A stretch of 64,000 nucleotides of DNA from Aureococcus anophagefferens (lineage: Eukaryota > Sar > Pelagophyceae > Pelagomonadales > Pelagomonadaceae), in NCBI RefSeq assembly GCF_000186865.1, contig NW_008705568.1, positions 1,164,603 to 1,228,602 on the forward strand, read 5' to 3'. A model generated the notes under the pieces. It did not search any database and was not told the DNA's origin. It was given only the letters and a program-made list of their open reading frames with translations. Positions 1-9,402 of this stretch are shown here, one piece after another. The first letter of the stretch is position 1, and each line of letters opens with the position of its first letter. The position numbers and the translations under genes were made by a program.

Positions 1-123
1 GAGCTCCGGCGCCGCGCTGCGAATCGCAGCGCGCCGCGCGAGCGCGCGACGCGCCGGCCGCGCGAAGCCGGCGCAGCGCGCGACGACGTTCAGCGCGACG
101 GCGGCGCGGAGAGCGGTCGACAT
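1..123 (-). CDS. N-terminus of a probable plastid-targeted protein (runs off the window)
   Basis: Only the first 41 codons are in the window, starting at an ATG whose complement is at 121-123. The leader is hydrophobic, followed by CAGFARPARR, which resembles the cleavage-site-plus-Phe arrangement of bipartite plastid pre-sequences in algae with secondary plastids; an Arg-rich transit-like stretch follows. It is head-to-head with the gene at 261, so the 137 bp between them probably serve as a shared promoter. The mature protein lies outside the window and cannot be named. Confidence 0.5.
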   Translation of the reverse strand, partial: MSTALRAAVALNVVARCAGFARPARRALARRAAIRSAAPEL

Positions 124-260
124 CGGGTGCTGTCGCATCGTGTGCAGCTATTATCGTGTGCTGAGGCAAATTTGTCAGCGATGCACATCCTCGAAGTACA
201 AGGTGCTTTTTTACACGAACGCAGCCCGCGGAACATCGCTGGGAGCCAATCGCGGCCATT

Positions 261-1133
261 ATGCTCGCGGCCTACCACGCGCTGTACGGCGCCGCGCGGG
301 CGCTCTTCGAGAGCGAGCGGAACTTCTGGGTCGTCGCCATCAGCCTCGCCCACGGCGTCACGCTCCTATCGACGTCGGCCTGCTTCCTGGCGCTGGACCG
401 CTTCCCGTCCATGGATAAGTACCGTTTGCAGGACAAGCGCGCGCCCGAGGCCCTCTTCAGGCAGGCCTTCCGCGGCCTCTTCTTCAACTCCGCGGTGACG
501 TACCCCGTGTTCGCTTTGCTGCTCTACCCAATAGCCAAGGGCTTCGTCGCCGTGTCCGGCGCCGCGCCGTCGGCGTCCGAGACCGCCGCGCACCTGCTGG
601 GCTGCATCCTCGTGGAGGACTGCCTCTTCTACTGGATCCACCGCACGCTCCACCACAAGAGCATCTACAAGTACGTCCACAAGACGCACCACGAGTTCAA
701 GCAGAACGTCGCGCCCGCCGCGGAGCACTTCCACCCGGCGGAGGACGTCATGAACGTGATCCCCTTCCTCGCGGGGCCCCTCCTCTTCCGCGTCCACTTC
801 GCCACGCTCCTGCTCTGGGTCGTGGTCCGCGTCCACGAGATCGTCGACGCGCACAGCGGCTACGGCCTGCCGTGGAGCCCCTGGAGCTACACGCGGCCGA
901 GCGAGCGCCACGAGTTCCACCACAGCCACAACCAGGGCTGCTACGGCTCCTTCTTCCCCTTCTGGGACTGGGCCTTCTCCACGGACGCCCAGTTCCGGGC
1001 CTTCATGGCCAAGGGCGCGTGGCGGAACCGCGGCGCGGCCGCGCCCGCGAAGGCCCGGCCGACGCCGAACAAGGACGGCAGCCTCCCCACGCCGCGGCGG
1101 AACCCGCCCCGCGCCGCGAAGAAGGCCCACTGA
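261..1133 (+). CDS. Fatty acid hydroxylase / sterol desaturase superfamily protein
   Basis: An intronless 290-residue membrane protein. It carries the histidine clusters of the di-iron hydroxylase superfamily (ERG3, ERG25 and relatives): HRTLHH near residue 127, HKTHH near 143 and HEFHHSH near 217, separated by hydrophobic segments. Members use O2 and two metal ions to hydroxylate or desaturate sterols or acyl chains in the ER membrane. The spacing and length (about 290 residues) are typical of the C4-methyl sterol oxidase group, but I cannot assign the substrate. The tail is Lys/Arg-rich. The family call is firm and the exact reaction is not. Confidence 0.85.
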   Translation: MLAAYHALYGAARALFESERNFWVVAISLAHGVTLLSTSACFLALDRFPSMDKYRLQDKRAPEALFRQAFRGLFFNSAVTYPVFALLLYPIAKGFVAVSGAAPSASETAAHLLGCILVEDCLFYWIHRTLHHKSIYKYVHKTHHEFKQNVAPAAEHFHPAEDVMNVIPFLAGPLLFRVHFATLLLWVVVRVHEIVDAHSGYGLPWSPWSYTRPSERHEFHHSHNQGCYGSFFPFWDWAFSTDAQFRAFMAKGAWRNRGAAAPAKARPTPNKDGSLPTPRRNPPRAAKKAH

Positions 1134-1163
1134 GCGAGTCGGAAGTAACTTGAGCTTGTGACG

Positions 1164-3536
1164 CTACTTAGACGGCTCGCCGGGCGACGCCGCGGCGAAG
1201 GCGGCGTGGAGCCGTCCGCAGGCGAGCTTATGCATGCTCCAGTGCTTTCTCTGGCACTCTTTGCTGCAATAGACGGCGAGCTTGCAGCGCGAGCAGCGCG
1301 AGAACGAGGTCGTGTCGCCCTCGGTCTTGCCGCAGGCCACCATGCAGCATATCGCCCTGCCGCCCACGGCCGATGCCTTGACGGGCACCGACTTGGAGTT
1401 TCCCCGGTTCGCCTCGTCGATCGTGTCCAGGTCGGCGATGATGCGGTGCGTGAGCCCATTGGGCCCCTCGATCGCCAGCTCGATGAGGCGCGCGTCCTCG
1501 ATCGCGGGCCAGCCGGAGGCGGTCGCGCTCCGTCGACGGGCCGCCCGGACGATTTCGGCGGCGCCGCCGTGCGTCATGAGATCCGCCATCATTTCGAACA
1601 TTTGCTTTTTGCCCTCGTCCGGCATCCGATGCTCAATATCTCCATAGCTCGCCGTCTCGACGGACGCGATGGCGCTGCGGCAGATCGGGCACTCGTGGAG
1701 CCGCGTCGCGCAGCGCTTGCAGACGGCGTGGCCGCAGGGCCGAAATGCACGCATGTCACTGTTTGTCTGCGACTCGAGACAGACCGCACAGTCGTCGGTC
1801 CGCATCTCGCTGAGGGTCTCGGGTGCCCAGCGAGTGCCGCCGCAGCGCACGAGCGCGACGCGGAACGCGGCCACGCCTTTGATCGTCGTCGGCGCGAATT
1901 CGAGGGGAAATACGCCCTTGCCGATCCCCTGGAAGAGCGCGCGGAGAGCGATGGTCTCAAAGGGCGCGCCGCGATCCCAGGCGCTCGGCGGCGGCACGAT
2001 CGGCTCGGCGGTGGCGTAGCCCGGCCTGGGAGCCACGCCCTCGATGGTAGTCTTGATCTCCTGGAGGAGGGCCGCGGAGATGGCCTCAAAGGCGCACGCG
2101 AGGGGTCCGAGGAGGCCGTGGGCCCACCGGAGCAGCGCCACGGTATGCGCGCCGTTCGTTCGGACGCGCTCGAGCTCGGCCTCCTCCAGCGGCACGCCGC
2201 ACAACCAGCGGTCCACCGTGCTGCCCGTCGCCGGATCCGCGAGGGCCGCCGCGTCGAGATGAGATGCGTCCCCGGCGAGGCGGACGAGCGCGGCCACCGG
2301 CCAGGCGTCGAGGTCGCGGAGCGCGCCGGTCCTCCCAAAGTCCACGAGCTCCGCAAACGACTTCAGAGCGCTGCGGAACGCCGTCAGGATCGGGTGGACG
2401 TCGATCGCGAGCACGCGGTCGTTCATGTGGTCCACCCCCTCGCTGCCCGGCGCGTTCTGGTCGATGCCCTCGCAGTCCACGTCCACGTACTGGACCACGG
2501 AGCAGTAGTAGGCGCCTCGTTGGACGATGGTCATGCGGTCGAGGCTCGCGCGCATCGCTCGCGCGGCGTCGACGGCGGCCGAGGACCCCGCGAGGTTCGC
2601 GCGCCGCGCGAGGATCTGGGCGCGGAACGCGTGGGCTTTCTCCCGACAGCGCGCCAGCGCGAGGTCGCCGCGGTCGGCGCCGTCCAGCCGCTCGACGATG
2701 GTCGTCCAGGTCGCGCCGGCGGCCTCGGCGACGGGCTCGAGGAGGCTTCGGACGGCCGGGCCGGCCGGAAATACGTAGGGCGCGAAGAGGTGCGCGCTCA
2801 CGACGTGGTCCACGCCGCGGTAGTTCGCAGCGAGCCTCCGCTTCGCGCGCTTCGCAACGTCCGCGGCGCCGATCTCCAGGGCGTAGAGGTACTCGGCGGT
2901 CGTCTTCGCGACGGCGGCGACGTCGTCGCGGACGACGAAGGGCGCGAGGCTAAACTGCGCGTTCAGCAGCGACATGAGAGCGAGCTTCCCCACGGCCATC
3001 GCGCGGTCCTCGGCAGAATTCCCTGCGGTATCCTTCATCCTGTCGACGGCCGCTTGGACCCTCGCGTCGAGCGGCCGGCCGGCGAGGAACGGCGTCACGA
3101 CGCGATCCCGCACCGCCGGCAGGATCGCGTGCGCGATCTGCTCAGCGTTCTCGACCGTCGCGAGTTCGCCCGTCGCGAGCGCGTGGTCCTCCTGGCAGAC
3201 CTTGACGCCGGCGATGCCGACGCTCCCGGTCGCCGGAGACCGAAGCTGTCCGTCGACGACGTGCCGCGGCAGCCCCAGCTCCGTCTCGTACAACATGAGG
3301 ACGTACCCGCAGACGTGGTTGAAGTTCTGCCCCGGGTCGCGCTGCTTCACGAGCACCTCGAGGACGCGATCCACGTTCAGCCGGGCCGAGCCGGTCTCCC
3401 GCGCGGCCGCTCGCATCTGCAGCTCGAGCGATGCCGGAGAAAAGCGATTCTCGAGGAGCGCCCATCGCTGGCGGCGATTCCACGAGCAGAGGAGCGTCAC
3501 GTCCATCTCATAGTCGTCGGCGGCGGGGCTTGCCAT
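1164..3536 (-). CDS. RING finger and MYND zinc-finger protein
   Basis: A 790-residue intronless protein beginning MASPAADDY; the open frame continues upstream only as a shadow of the neighbouring gene. The first 570 residues are helical with no domain I recognise. A C3HC4 RING follows at about 582-623 (CAVC, then CGHAVCKRC and CPIC), and a MYND finger lies at about 728-772 (CGK, CSRC, YCSKECQ, HK..C). RING domains usually recruit E2 enzymes, and MYND fingers bind proline-rich partners, so an E3 ubiquitin ligase role is likely but inferred. This combination is common in pelagophyte-like genomes, and substrates cannot be predicted. Confidence 0.85.
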   Translation of the reverse strand: MASPAADDYEMDVTLLCSWNRRQRWALLENRFSPASLELQMRAAARETGSARLNVDRVLEVLVKQRDPGQNFNHVCGYVLMLYETELGLPRHVVDGQLRSPATGSVGIAGVKVCQEDHALATGELATVENAEQIAHAILPAVRDRVVTPFLAGRPLDARVQAAVDRMKDTAGNSAEDRAMAVGKLALMSLLNAQFSLAPFVVRDDVAAVAKTTAEYLYALEIGAADVAKRAKRRLAANYRGVDHVVSAHLFAPYVFPAGPAVRSLLEPVAEAAGATWTTIVERLDGADRGDLALARCREKAHAFRAQILARRANLAGSSAAVDAARAMRASLDRMTIVQRGAYYCSVVQYVDVDCEGIDQNAPGSEGVDHMNDRVLAIDVHPILTAFRSALKSFAELVDFGRTGALRDLDAWPVAALVRLAGDASHLDAAALADPATGSTVDRWLCGVPLEEAELERVRTNGAHTVALLRWAHGLLGPLACAFEAISAALLQEIKTTIEGVAPRPGYATAEPIVPPPSAWDRGAPFETIALRALFQGIGKGVFPLEFAPTTIKGVAAFRVALVRCGGTRWAPETLSEMRTDDCAVCLESQTNSDMRAFRPCGHAVCKRCATRLHECPICRSAIASVETASYGDIEHRMPDEGKKQMFEMMADLMTHGGAAEIVRAARRRSATASGWPAIEDARLIELAIEGPNGLTHRIIADLDTIDEANRGNSKSVPVKASAVGGRAICCMVACGKTEGDTTSFSRCSRCKLAVYCSKECQRKHWSMHKLACGRLHAAFAAASPGEPSK

Positions 3537-3752
3537 CACGAGAGCAGGAGCCCCACGCGCAGCTCGGCGCGGGCGGCCCCAGACGCAGGATCGCACAGAC
3601 GCTCCGGCAGCCCAAGAGGGTAAACATCGCGACTTTGAACGCAGGTATCCGACCGGTGCAGCCCCGGCGCTGAGGCTTCGTCCCGCCGGTGCTGCCCTCG
3701 CACCAACGCCGCCGGGCGCGGCGCGACGCGCGGAGGCGAAAACGCGGCAACG

Positions 3753-4694
3753 ATGGCGGCGACGTCGCTCCGCGCGCTGCCGGCGCTCGAGTCGCCCTTC
3801 GACGCCGAGGACCTGGCCATGAGCCGGAGCACGTCGGCGCTGCCGCGCCCGACAAATGACGGCGCCCCGATCCGCAAGCCCGGCATGCACCCCCGGGGCG
3901 GCAAGCGGCGGCCCGGCCCCAGCGGCCCGAAGAAGCTCAAGCCCCTCGTCAAGGCGGAGCCGGGCCACTTCGACCCGCCGCCCGACGCGGACCCGCCGCA
4001 GTCGCTCCTGAGGTACGACGCGCCCCTGTTCGTCGGCGTCGACGGCGACGACGAGCTCATCGGGGACATGGGCGTCAAGGAGCGCACCTGCGCGCCGGAT
4101 TTGGACGACATGGTCAACGCCATGCTGCCGCCGCGCCAGTGGACGCAGCTCACGGGCACGTGGTGCCAGTTCGTTTCCAAGACGCCCGCGACGCGCGACG
4201 ACCTCGTCGCGCTGAGCAACGAGCTCGACGGGCTCCTCCGGGACCGCCAGGCGCGGCCCAAGGGCATCTGCCCCGTGCGCCAGGCCCTCTTCTCCCAGAC
4301 CTTCGACGAACTCATCCGCCAGGTCACGCTCGACCAGCCCTTCCTCGGGTTGATGTTGCTGCGGATCCGGGACCAGCAGCGCATGGTCAACGACGCCACG
4401 TCCTGGGTCCACCTCGCGGGCGTCGACTTTGGCATGGAGAAGCTCATCGCGGCGGAGCCGGGCATGGAGGAGCTCATCGTGAAGATCGCCGCGTTGGAAG
4501 CCGAATCGTCGACGATCGTCGACCACATCATGGAGCTCTACAAGAAGGCCGACGTCGAGGAGAAGCGCGCGGCGGAGCTGCGGGCCATCCAGGAGAAGAT
4601 CAACCGCGACGAGATCGAGGCGCTCAAGTTCCAGGGCCAGCACCTCGACGGGCTCCTCCGCATGTTCGGCCCGGGGGGCAACAAGCCCACGTAA
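3753..4694 (+). CDS. DNALI1: Axonemal dynein light intermediate chain (p28 / DNALI1 family)
   Basis: A 313-residue protein with the diagnostic p28 signatures: LPPRQWTQ, VSKTPATR, RQARPKGICPVR, then FDELIRQVTLD and LLRIRDQQRM, followed by a long coiled coil ending in KFQGQHLDGLL. In Chlamydomonas the p28 subunit binds monomeric inner-arm dynein heavy chains with actin and is needed for flagellar beating. The length matches the family (about 250-310 residues). A Pro/Lys-rich N-terminal tail precedes the conserved part. Its presence implies a genome that encodes a motile flagellum, at least ancestrally. It ends 10 bp from the stop of the opposite gene. Confidence 0.92.
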   Translation: MAATSLRALPALESPFDAEDLAMSRSTSALPRPTNDGAPIRKPGMHPRGGKRRPGPSGPKKLKPLVKAEPGHFDPPPDADPPQSLLRYDAPLFVGVDGDDELIGDMGVKERTCAPDLDDMVNAMLPPRQWTQLTGTWCQFVSKTPATRDDLVALSNELDGLLRDRQARPKGICPVRQALFSQTFDELIRQVTLDQPFLGLMLLRIRDQQRMVNDATSWVHLAGVDFGMEKLIAAEPGMEELIVKIAALEAESSTIVDHIMELYKKADVEEKRAAELRAIQEKINRDEIEALKFQGQHLDGLLRMFGPGGNKPT

Positions 4695-4704
4695 AAAAAA
4701 AAAC

Positions 4705-5118
4705 TCACGAATTATCGAGGTGGCGGATGGCCTTGGCGACGACGTCGTCCATGCGCGCGCGCGACCGGAGCTCGAAGAGCGTGATGCGGCCCGTCGTCAG
4801 GCACATCTCCTCGAGCTCGACCTGCTCGCCGGTCTCGTCGTCGAGCGCGACGGCGTTCGGGCCGCGCTCGCAGGACCCGCGGCAGCCGACGGTCTCGACG
4901 AACAAATCGTCGCGGCCGCTCGCCTCGACGACCTCGAGCAGCGTGCAGTAGTCGTCGCCCGGCGTCCACGATCCGGACACGCGGCCCTGCTCGAAGCCCT
5001 TGCCCGGCACCTTTCGCTTCCTCCATGCCTCGTACTTCTGCGTGCACATGTTCCCGCCGCAGACGCCGAAGGTGAGGGCGAGCGCCGCGGGTGCACCGAG
5101 GAGGAGGAGCAGGCGCAT
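4705..5118 (-). CDS. Secreted or plastid thioredoxin-like [2Fe-2S] protein
   Basis: A 137-residue protein starting at the ATG for MRLLLLLGAPAALALT, a clear signal peptide. The mature part has a C-x4-C pair (residues 20 and 25), a Cys about 35 residues later, and GCRGSCERGPNAVAL, which matches the thioredoxin-like [2Fe-2S] ferredoxin fold (relatives of the NuoE/24-kDa subunit and of the algal and bacterial 2Fe-2S family with GxCxGxC.xGPN). Electron transfer in the plastid or endomembrane system is the likely role. The first cysteine pair sits close to the signal cleavage site, which is unusual. It is convergent with the dynein chain gene. Confidence 0.65.
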   Translation of the reverse strand: MRLLLLLGAPAALALTFGVCGGNMCTQKYEAWRKRKVPGKGFEQGRVSGSWTPGDDYCTLLEVVEASGRDDLFVETVGCRGSCERGPNAVALDDETGEQVELEEMCLTTGRITLFELRSRARMDDVVAKAIRHLDNS

Positions 5119-5403
5119 CACCGATGAAAAGCGTATGCGACTCTGCGTTGTGCTAATTGTCCTCTACGCTGCGCTGGTTTCTATGCTGCGCTTGTCGGCG
5201 CCGCGTTGTGCTTGCGTTCTCTGCGCTGCGCTGGTCACCACAGACAATGGTGCAGCTGCGCCGCCAGCTGCGGGGGCCCAGGTCGTCCAAGGTCGAGCGG
5301 CAACAAAGCATCAAGGAAGAAGTTCAATCTACGCGAAAAGGCAGCCCCGGGCCGCCTCCACCGCGTCGAAGATCTGCGCGAAGCAGCCCGCGAACGACGG
5401 CCA

Positions 5404-6358
5404 ATGGGCCAGGCCCTGTCGAGCATCGACGGCGCGCGCATGGACTTCCTGGCGCGCGGCGTCGACGACGTCCGCGCGGCCTTCGCGCCGTCGCTGGACC
5501 ACGCCCTCGACGTCGCCTGGCGGTCCGAGGAGCGGCAGGTCGCCAGCGACGCGCTCCTGGGCTTCGCGTCGAAGGTCAAATTCTTCGCCGCGCTGGAATT
5601 CGCCGTGCGGCGCAACGTGTCCCTGGAGGCGCTCCAGCACGCGACCATCGGGCGCCTGTGCCCGGCCGCGTCGGAGATGGTGCTCTCGAGCTTCGGCGGC
5701 GCGCCGAGCCTCGCCCTGTGTGGAATTCAAATCTTCAACCCGACTTCAATGTGAGCTTATGCGACAGTTTCGACGCAACTTCTTTGGCTTCGCTTCGAGA
5801 ACTCGACGGGAGCAATCGATTCGTCCAAAAATCAGCCGAATCGACTTCGATTTGACCGAGCTAGAGAATTCTGAAGTTTGGTCAGGACCACCCAAACCAG
5901 TGGTTGAATTCGGCACAGGCCTCGCCTACGTGGAGATGGACGGCCGCCGGACGCTGCTGACGGACTTTGACGCGCGCGGCGACGCCGCGGAGGACGCCGA
6001 CGCCGCGGCGGCCGCGCTCGAGTTCTTCGTGGAATGCGAGATCGACCACTTCGGCGACGAGAACCACTGCAAGGCCTTCGCGCTCGAGCTCGCCGCGGCC
6101 TACGCGCGCGCGCGGCGCCGCGCGGCGGCGCGCGCGGGCCTGGGCGACGACGCGGCGACGCTGCGGCCCATCTCGGCGGCGTCCTACGCGGCGATGGCCT
6201 ACCCCGCGCCGCGCGAGCCGCCGAAGCCCCAGTTCTGCCGGCCCTGCACGACGCCCGCGCCCCGGAGCGCGAGCGCGGCGTCGCTGCCGCGGACCTGCTC
6301 CTCGTCGTCGCTGCCCGCCGACGGCGGCTACGCCGAGGAGAAGCGCGGCGACCCGTAA
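5404..6358 (+). CDS. Uncharacterised protein with a predicted N-myristoylation signal; introner-split
   Basis: Two exons, 5404-5707 and 5919-6358, joined across an introner; the product is 247 residues and the frame is restored as APS-LAYVEM. The N-terminus MGQALSS has Gly2 and Ser6, fitting the N-myristoylation consensus, so membrane attachment is likely. The middle is helical with no domain I recognise, and the C-terminus is Pro/Ser-rich and disordered. The start was chosen because upstream sequence has no good ATG and contains a degenerate TGCGCTG-rich stretch (5119-5300). It ends 5 bp from the opposite gene's stop. Function unknown. Confidence 0.6.
5716..5918 (+). mobile_element. Introner, type A (203 bp)
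   Basis: Ends CTGTGTGGAATTCAA and its near-perfect inverted partner TTGAATTCGGCACAG. The TSD GCCTCGCC is at 5708-5715 and 5919-5926. The intron is 5708-5918: GC donor from the first TSD copy, AG from the element end, phase 1. The core TCCAAAAATCAGCCGAA is in the sense direction of the host gene. Confidence 0.92.
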
Positions 6359-6363
6359 CTTTT

Positions 6364-7062
6364 TTACAGCCCCCGGTCCTTCTTGAGGGCCTCGACGCAG
6401 GACGCCTGGTCCGTGCAGCCGTACTTGGCCATGAGCGCCTCGTTCTTCTCGCGGTTCGACGCGGCCGTGTCGCTCGCCGCCTTCTTCGCGAGCTCCTTCT
6501 CGACCTGCCACCGCGGCCGGCCGTTGAGCTCGAGCCCGGGCTTCAGCTTGCCCTCCTCGGGCTTCGCGAAGTACTTTTGCTGCGTGCCCTCGACGGCGCC
6601 GGACTGCTTCGCGTCGAAGGAGCCCACGCGGACCTCGGCGTTGCTCTCGAGCAGCTCGAGGACGTCGCCGGCCATGACGCCGGGCGCGGCCTCGTCGTTG
6701 ATCCGGCCGACGAACTTGAGCGTGTTGCCGCTCGCGTACTCGAGCAGCCACCGCACCGTGCGCTCCTTGCCCTTGACCTCGATGGTGAAGTCGCTGCCGC
6801 CCGGGACCACGCTGCCGTCGCCGCGCTTTAACTCAACCTCGCCGTCGCGCTGGAACGTGAGCGTGCCGCCGCCCGACGCCTGGAACTTGTCGGCGACGGC
6901 GACGTCCACGGCCCAGGTGCCGACGATCGCCGGCGCGCCGGGCGCCGCGGAGGCCGCCAGCGGCGCCGCGGCGGCGCCGACGGCGCCCTGCAGCAAGACG
7001 CGCCGCGTCGGCCGCAGCGCGTCGGCGCCGCACGCCAGTGCAAGAAGAAGGCTCAGGCGCAT
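6364..7062 (-). CDS. Probable thylakoid-lumen or plastid protein, uncharacterised
   Basis: A 232-residue protein starting MRLSLLLALACGADALRP. The first hydrophobic stretch resembles an ER-type signal, and a second targeting segment follows, RRVLLQGAVGAAAAPLAASA, a twin-arginine-like hydrophobic signal ending in a plausible AxA cleavage site. Together they suggest delivery to the thylakoid lumen. The mature part begins with IVGTWAVDV and is beta-rich at first (KFQASGGGTLTFQRDGEVEL), like a lipocalin-type 'GTW' strand, then becomes charged and helical. Two C-terminal cysteines (CTDQASC) could form a disulfide. No specific family recognised. Confidence 0.6.
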   Translation of the reverse strand: MRLSLLLALACGADALRPTRRVLLQGAVGAAAAPLAASAAPGAPAIVGTWAVDVAVADKFQASGGGTLTFQRDGEVELKRGDGSVVPGGSDFTIEVKGKERTVRWLLEYASGNTLKFVGRINDEAAPGVMAGDVLELLESNAEVRVGSFDAKQSGAVEGTQQKYFAKPEEGKLKPGLELNGRPRWQVEKELAKKAASDTAASNREKNEALMAKYGCTDQASCVEALKKDRGL

Positions 7063-7203
7063 GGCGTCGGTGCAAGCCGAGTCTCTGCGCTGCCGGCGGT
7101 GCAAGCCGTCGAGTCTCCGCGATGCTGGCGGCGTCGGGCAGCGCGTCTGCAACACGTCGAGCCAGTCGGCGGGCGTGCTAGTGAGCCTTCACCTTTGGTT
7201 CAA

Positions 7204-7210
7204 TATAAAA
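7204..7210 (+). promoter_or_regulatory. Possible TATA box of the sedolisin gene
   Basis: TATAAAA within TTCAATATAAAACG in an otherwise GC-rich intergenic stretch, 25-34 bp upstream of the two candidate start codons (7229 and 7238). If it acts as a TATA box the transcript would start close to the second ATG. Confidence 0.3.
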
Positions 7211-7228
7211 CGTTGCCTTCGAAATCGG

Positions 7229-9338
7229 ATGACAACAATGGAGGCGGCAGCCCCGCGGCGCACCCGGGCCCTCGCGGCCGTCGCCGGGGCCTGCGTGCTC
7301 GGGGCGCTGGCCTTGAGCCGCGTCGCGTCCCAGCCGAAGGACGCCGTCGTCGCGCTCTCCGCGGCGTCCCAGCCCAAGGAGACCGCCGCCGCGCTCTCCG
7401 CGGCCTTCGGCGGCGACACGGACGCCGAGGGCTGCTACACCGACGCGGGCTACTCCTGGTGCGCGGCGTCGTCGTCCTGCGTGCGGAGCTGGGAGAGCTC
7501 CTGCGACTGGGTGCGGTCGTCGCGCGCCGCGGCCGACGCGACGCTGTCGCTCGTCTTCGCGCTGCCGGTCGGCGACGACCACGTCGCGGCCCTCGAGGCC
7601 GAGGTCGCCGCCGTGAGCGACCCGGCGTCGAAACGCTACGGCCGGCACCGGAGCGTCGCGGAGCTCGACGCCTACCGCGCGGACGCGCACCCCTGTGTGG
7701 AAATCAAACAGTGAGCTGGGTTATCCCAACCAAACTTCAGAACTCTCTATCTCGGTCAAATCGAAGTCGATTCGGCTGATTTTTGGACGAATCGATTGCT
7801 CTTGTCTAGTTCTTGAAGCACGACAGAAGAACTCGCGTCGAAACGGTCGCATATGATCACATTGAAGTCGGGTTGAAGATTTGGAATCCACACAGGCGCA
7901 CCCGGAGTGGGCGACGCACGCGAGCCGTATTCTATCCTACCTCGACGTCCACGGGAAGCAGTTCGGCGAGGCCGTCGCCTACGGCTCCGCGGACGAGGCC
8001 GCGCGCCGCGGCTTCCTGCGCGCCGAGGTGTCCGTCGCGTCGGCGGAGGAGCTCCTCGGCGGCGAGTACTACGAGTTCGCGCGAACAGACGGCCAGACGG
8101 CGACGCGGTGCGTCGGCTGCTCTCTACCGGAGAACCTCCGGTCCGCGGCGGCCTTCGTCGAGCCCACGAGCCGCTTCCCGAACCTGCGCCGGAAGTCCGC
8201 GCCCGGCGCGCCCCTGGCGACGGACGGCAAGTACGGCGTCACGCCGGGCATCCTGCGCGACGAGTACGGCCTCAGCGGCGCGTACCCGTCCCTCACGAAC
8301 CGGTCCGAGCACTACGTCGTCGTGACGGCCTTCGACGGCGAGTTCGCGTCGCCGGCGGACGCGCAAAAGTTCTACAGTGACTACGCGCCGGACCTCGCGT
8401 CTTCGGGCTACGCGCCGACGATCGAGGGCCCGAACCGCGGGAACCGGCCCGGCGCCGAGGCGAATTTGGACGTCCAGTACGCGTCGGCGGTCTCCGGCGG
8501 CGTGCCGCTGGAGGTGTGGTCCTTCGCGGGCATGTCGCCCGACCGGCCCGCGATCAACGAACCCTTCTTGGAGTTCGTGCTCTACATGAACGGCGTCGAC
8601 CACGCGCCGTCCGTCGTCTCCACGTCCTACGGCGAGGACGAGGGGTCGACGTCCGACGCCTACGCCGTGCGCGTCCAGTACGAGTTCGGGTTGGCGGCGC
8701 TGCGGGGCATGTCGCTGATCTTCGCCGCGGGCGACTCGGGCGTCGCGTCCACCTGGGGCTCCTGCGACCACTTCTACGCCCAGTGGCCCGCGGCGTCGCC
8801 CTACGTGACGGCCGTCGGCGCGACCGTGGGCTTCGGGGCCAAGACGCAGGTCGCGGACTTCTCCTCCGGCGGCTTCTCGAACCGCTGGGCGCGGCCGGAC
8901 TACCAGCGCGCGGCGGTGGAGACGTACCTGTCGGACGCGCGCGACGTGCTCGTGCCCTACGTGGCCCACGGGCGCCTGCCCGCGGACCTCTTCAACCGCA
9001 GCGGCCGCGCGTTCCCCGACGTCGCCGCCGCGGGCGAGGACTTTGCGATTATTTACGACCGCGAGGCGGTCTACGTGTCGGGGACGTCGTGCTCCGCGCC
9101 GACCTTCGCGGGCGTCGTCGCGCTGCTCAACGACGCGCGCCTGAGCGCGGGCAAGCCCAAGCTCGGCTTCCTCAACCCGCTCATCTACAAGTACCGCGCG
9201 GCCTTCGACGACGTGCTGCTGGGCAACAACGGCAAGTGCGGCACCGACGGCTTCCGCGCGCTGGAGGGCTGGGACCCGGCGTCGGGCTTCGGCACGCCGG
9301 ACTACGCGGCGCTCCTCGAGGTCGCCCTGGCCGTCTAA
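7229..9338 (+). CDS. Sedolisin (peptidase family S53) with pro-domain; introner-split
   Basis: Exons 7229-7684 and 7896-9338 give 632 residues. The N-terminus has a short cytosolic part and one hydrophobic anchor, then a Cys-rich linker and a pro-kumamolisin-type pro-domain. The catalytic domain shows the S53 signatures: GAEANLDVQ with the Glu/Asp pair (about residue 340), AAGDSG with the oxyanion Asp (about 430), GTSCSAP with the nucleophile Ser (about 546) and a C-terminal calcium-site segment ending GWDPASGFGTPDY. These are acid endo- or tripeptidyl peptidases, probably secreted or vacuolar. The introner sits in the pro-domain (RAD-AHPEW). A second in-frame ATG at 7238 is an alternative start. 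Confidence 0.9.
7693..7895 (-). mobile_element. Introner, type A (203 bp)
   Basis: Ends CTGTGTGGAAATC and GGAATCCACACAG. The TSD GCGCACCC is at 7685-7692 and 7896-7903. The intron is 7685-7895, with a GC donor and AG from the element end, phase 0. The core is antisense to the host gene, so the opposite terminal repeat supplies the acceptor compared with the copy at 5716. Confidence 0.92.
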
Positions 9339-9402
9339 AAGTTCTTTCGTTGCGGTTTGTGCTTGAAGGAGGTGCAGCCCCCTCGTGCTTTCCGACTCCA
9401 GC

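Noticed and set aside
1158..3623. Long plus-strand open frame (over 800 codons) opposite the RING/MYND gene
   Set aside because: Arg/Ala/His-rich shadow of the minus-strand gene. The minus frame contains intact RING and MYND motifs, and high GC makes antisense frames stay open.
5720..5721. GT inside the introner end (CTGTGTGG) as the 5' splice site
   Set aside because: Using it would add four codons at each type A copy that begins CTGTGTGG and none of the encoded proteins needs them; using the TSD start restores every protein exactly. RNA data could still show minor use.
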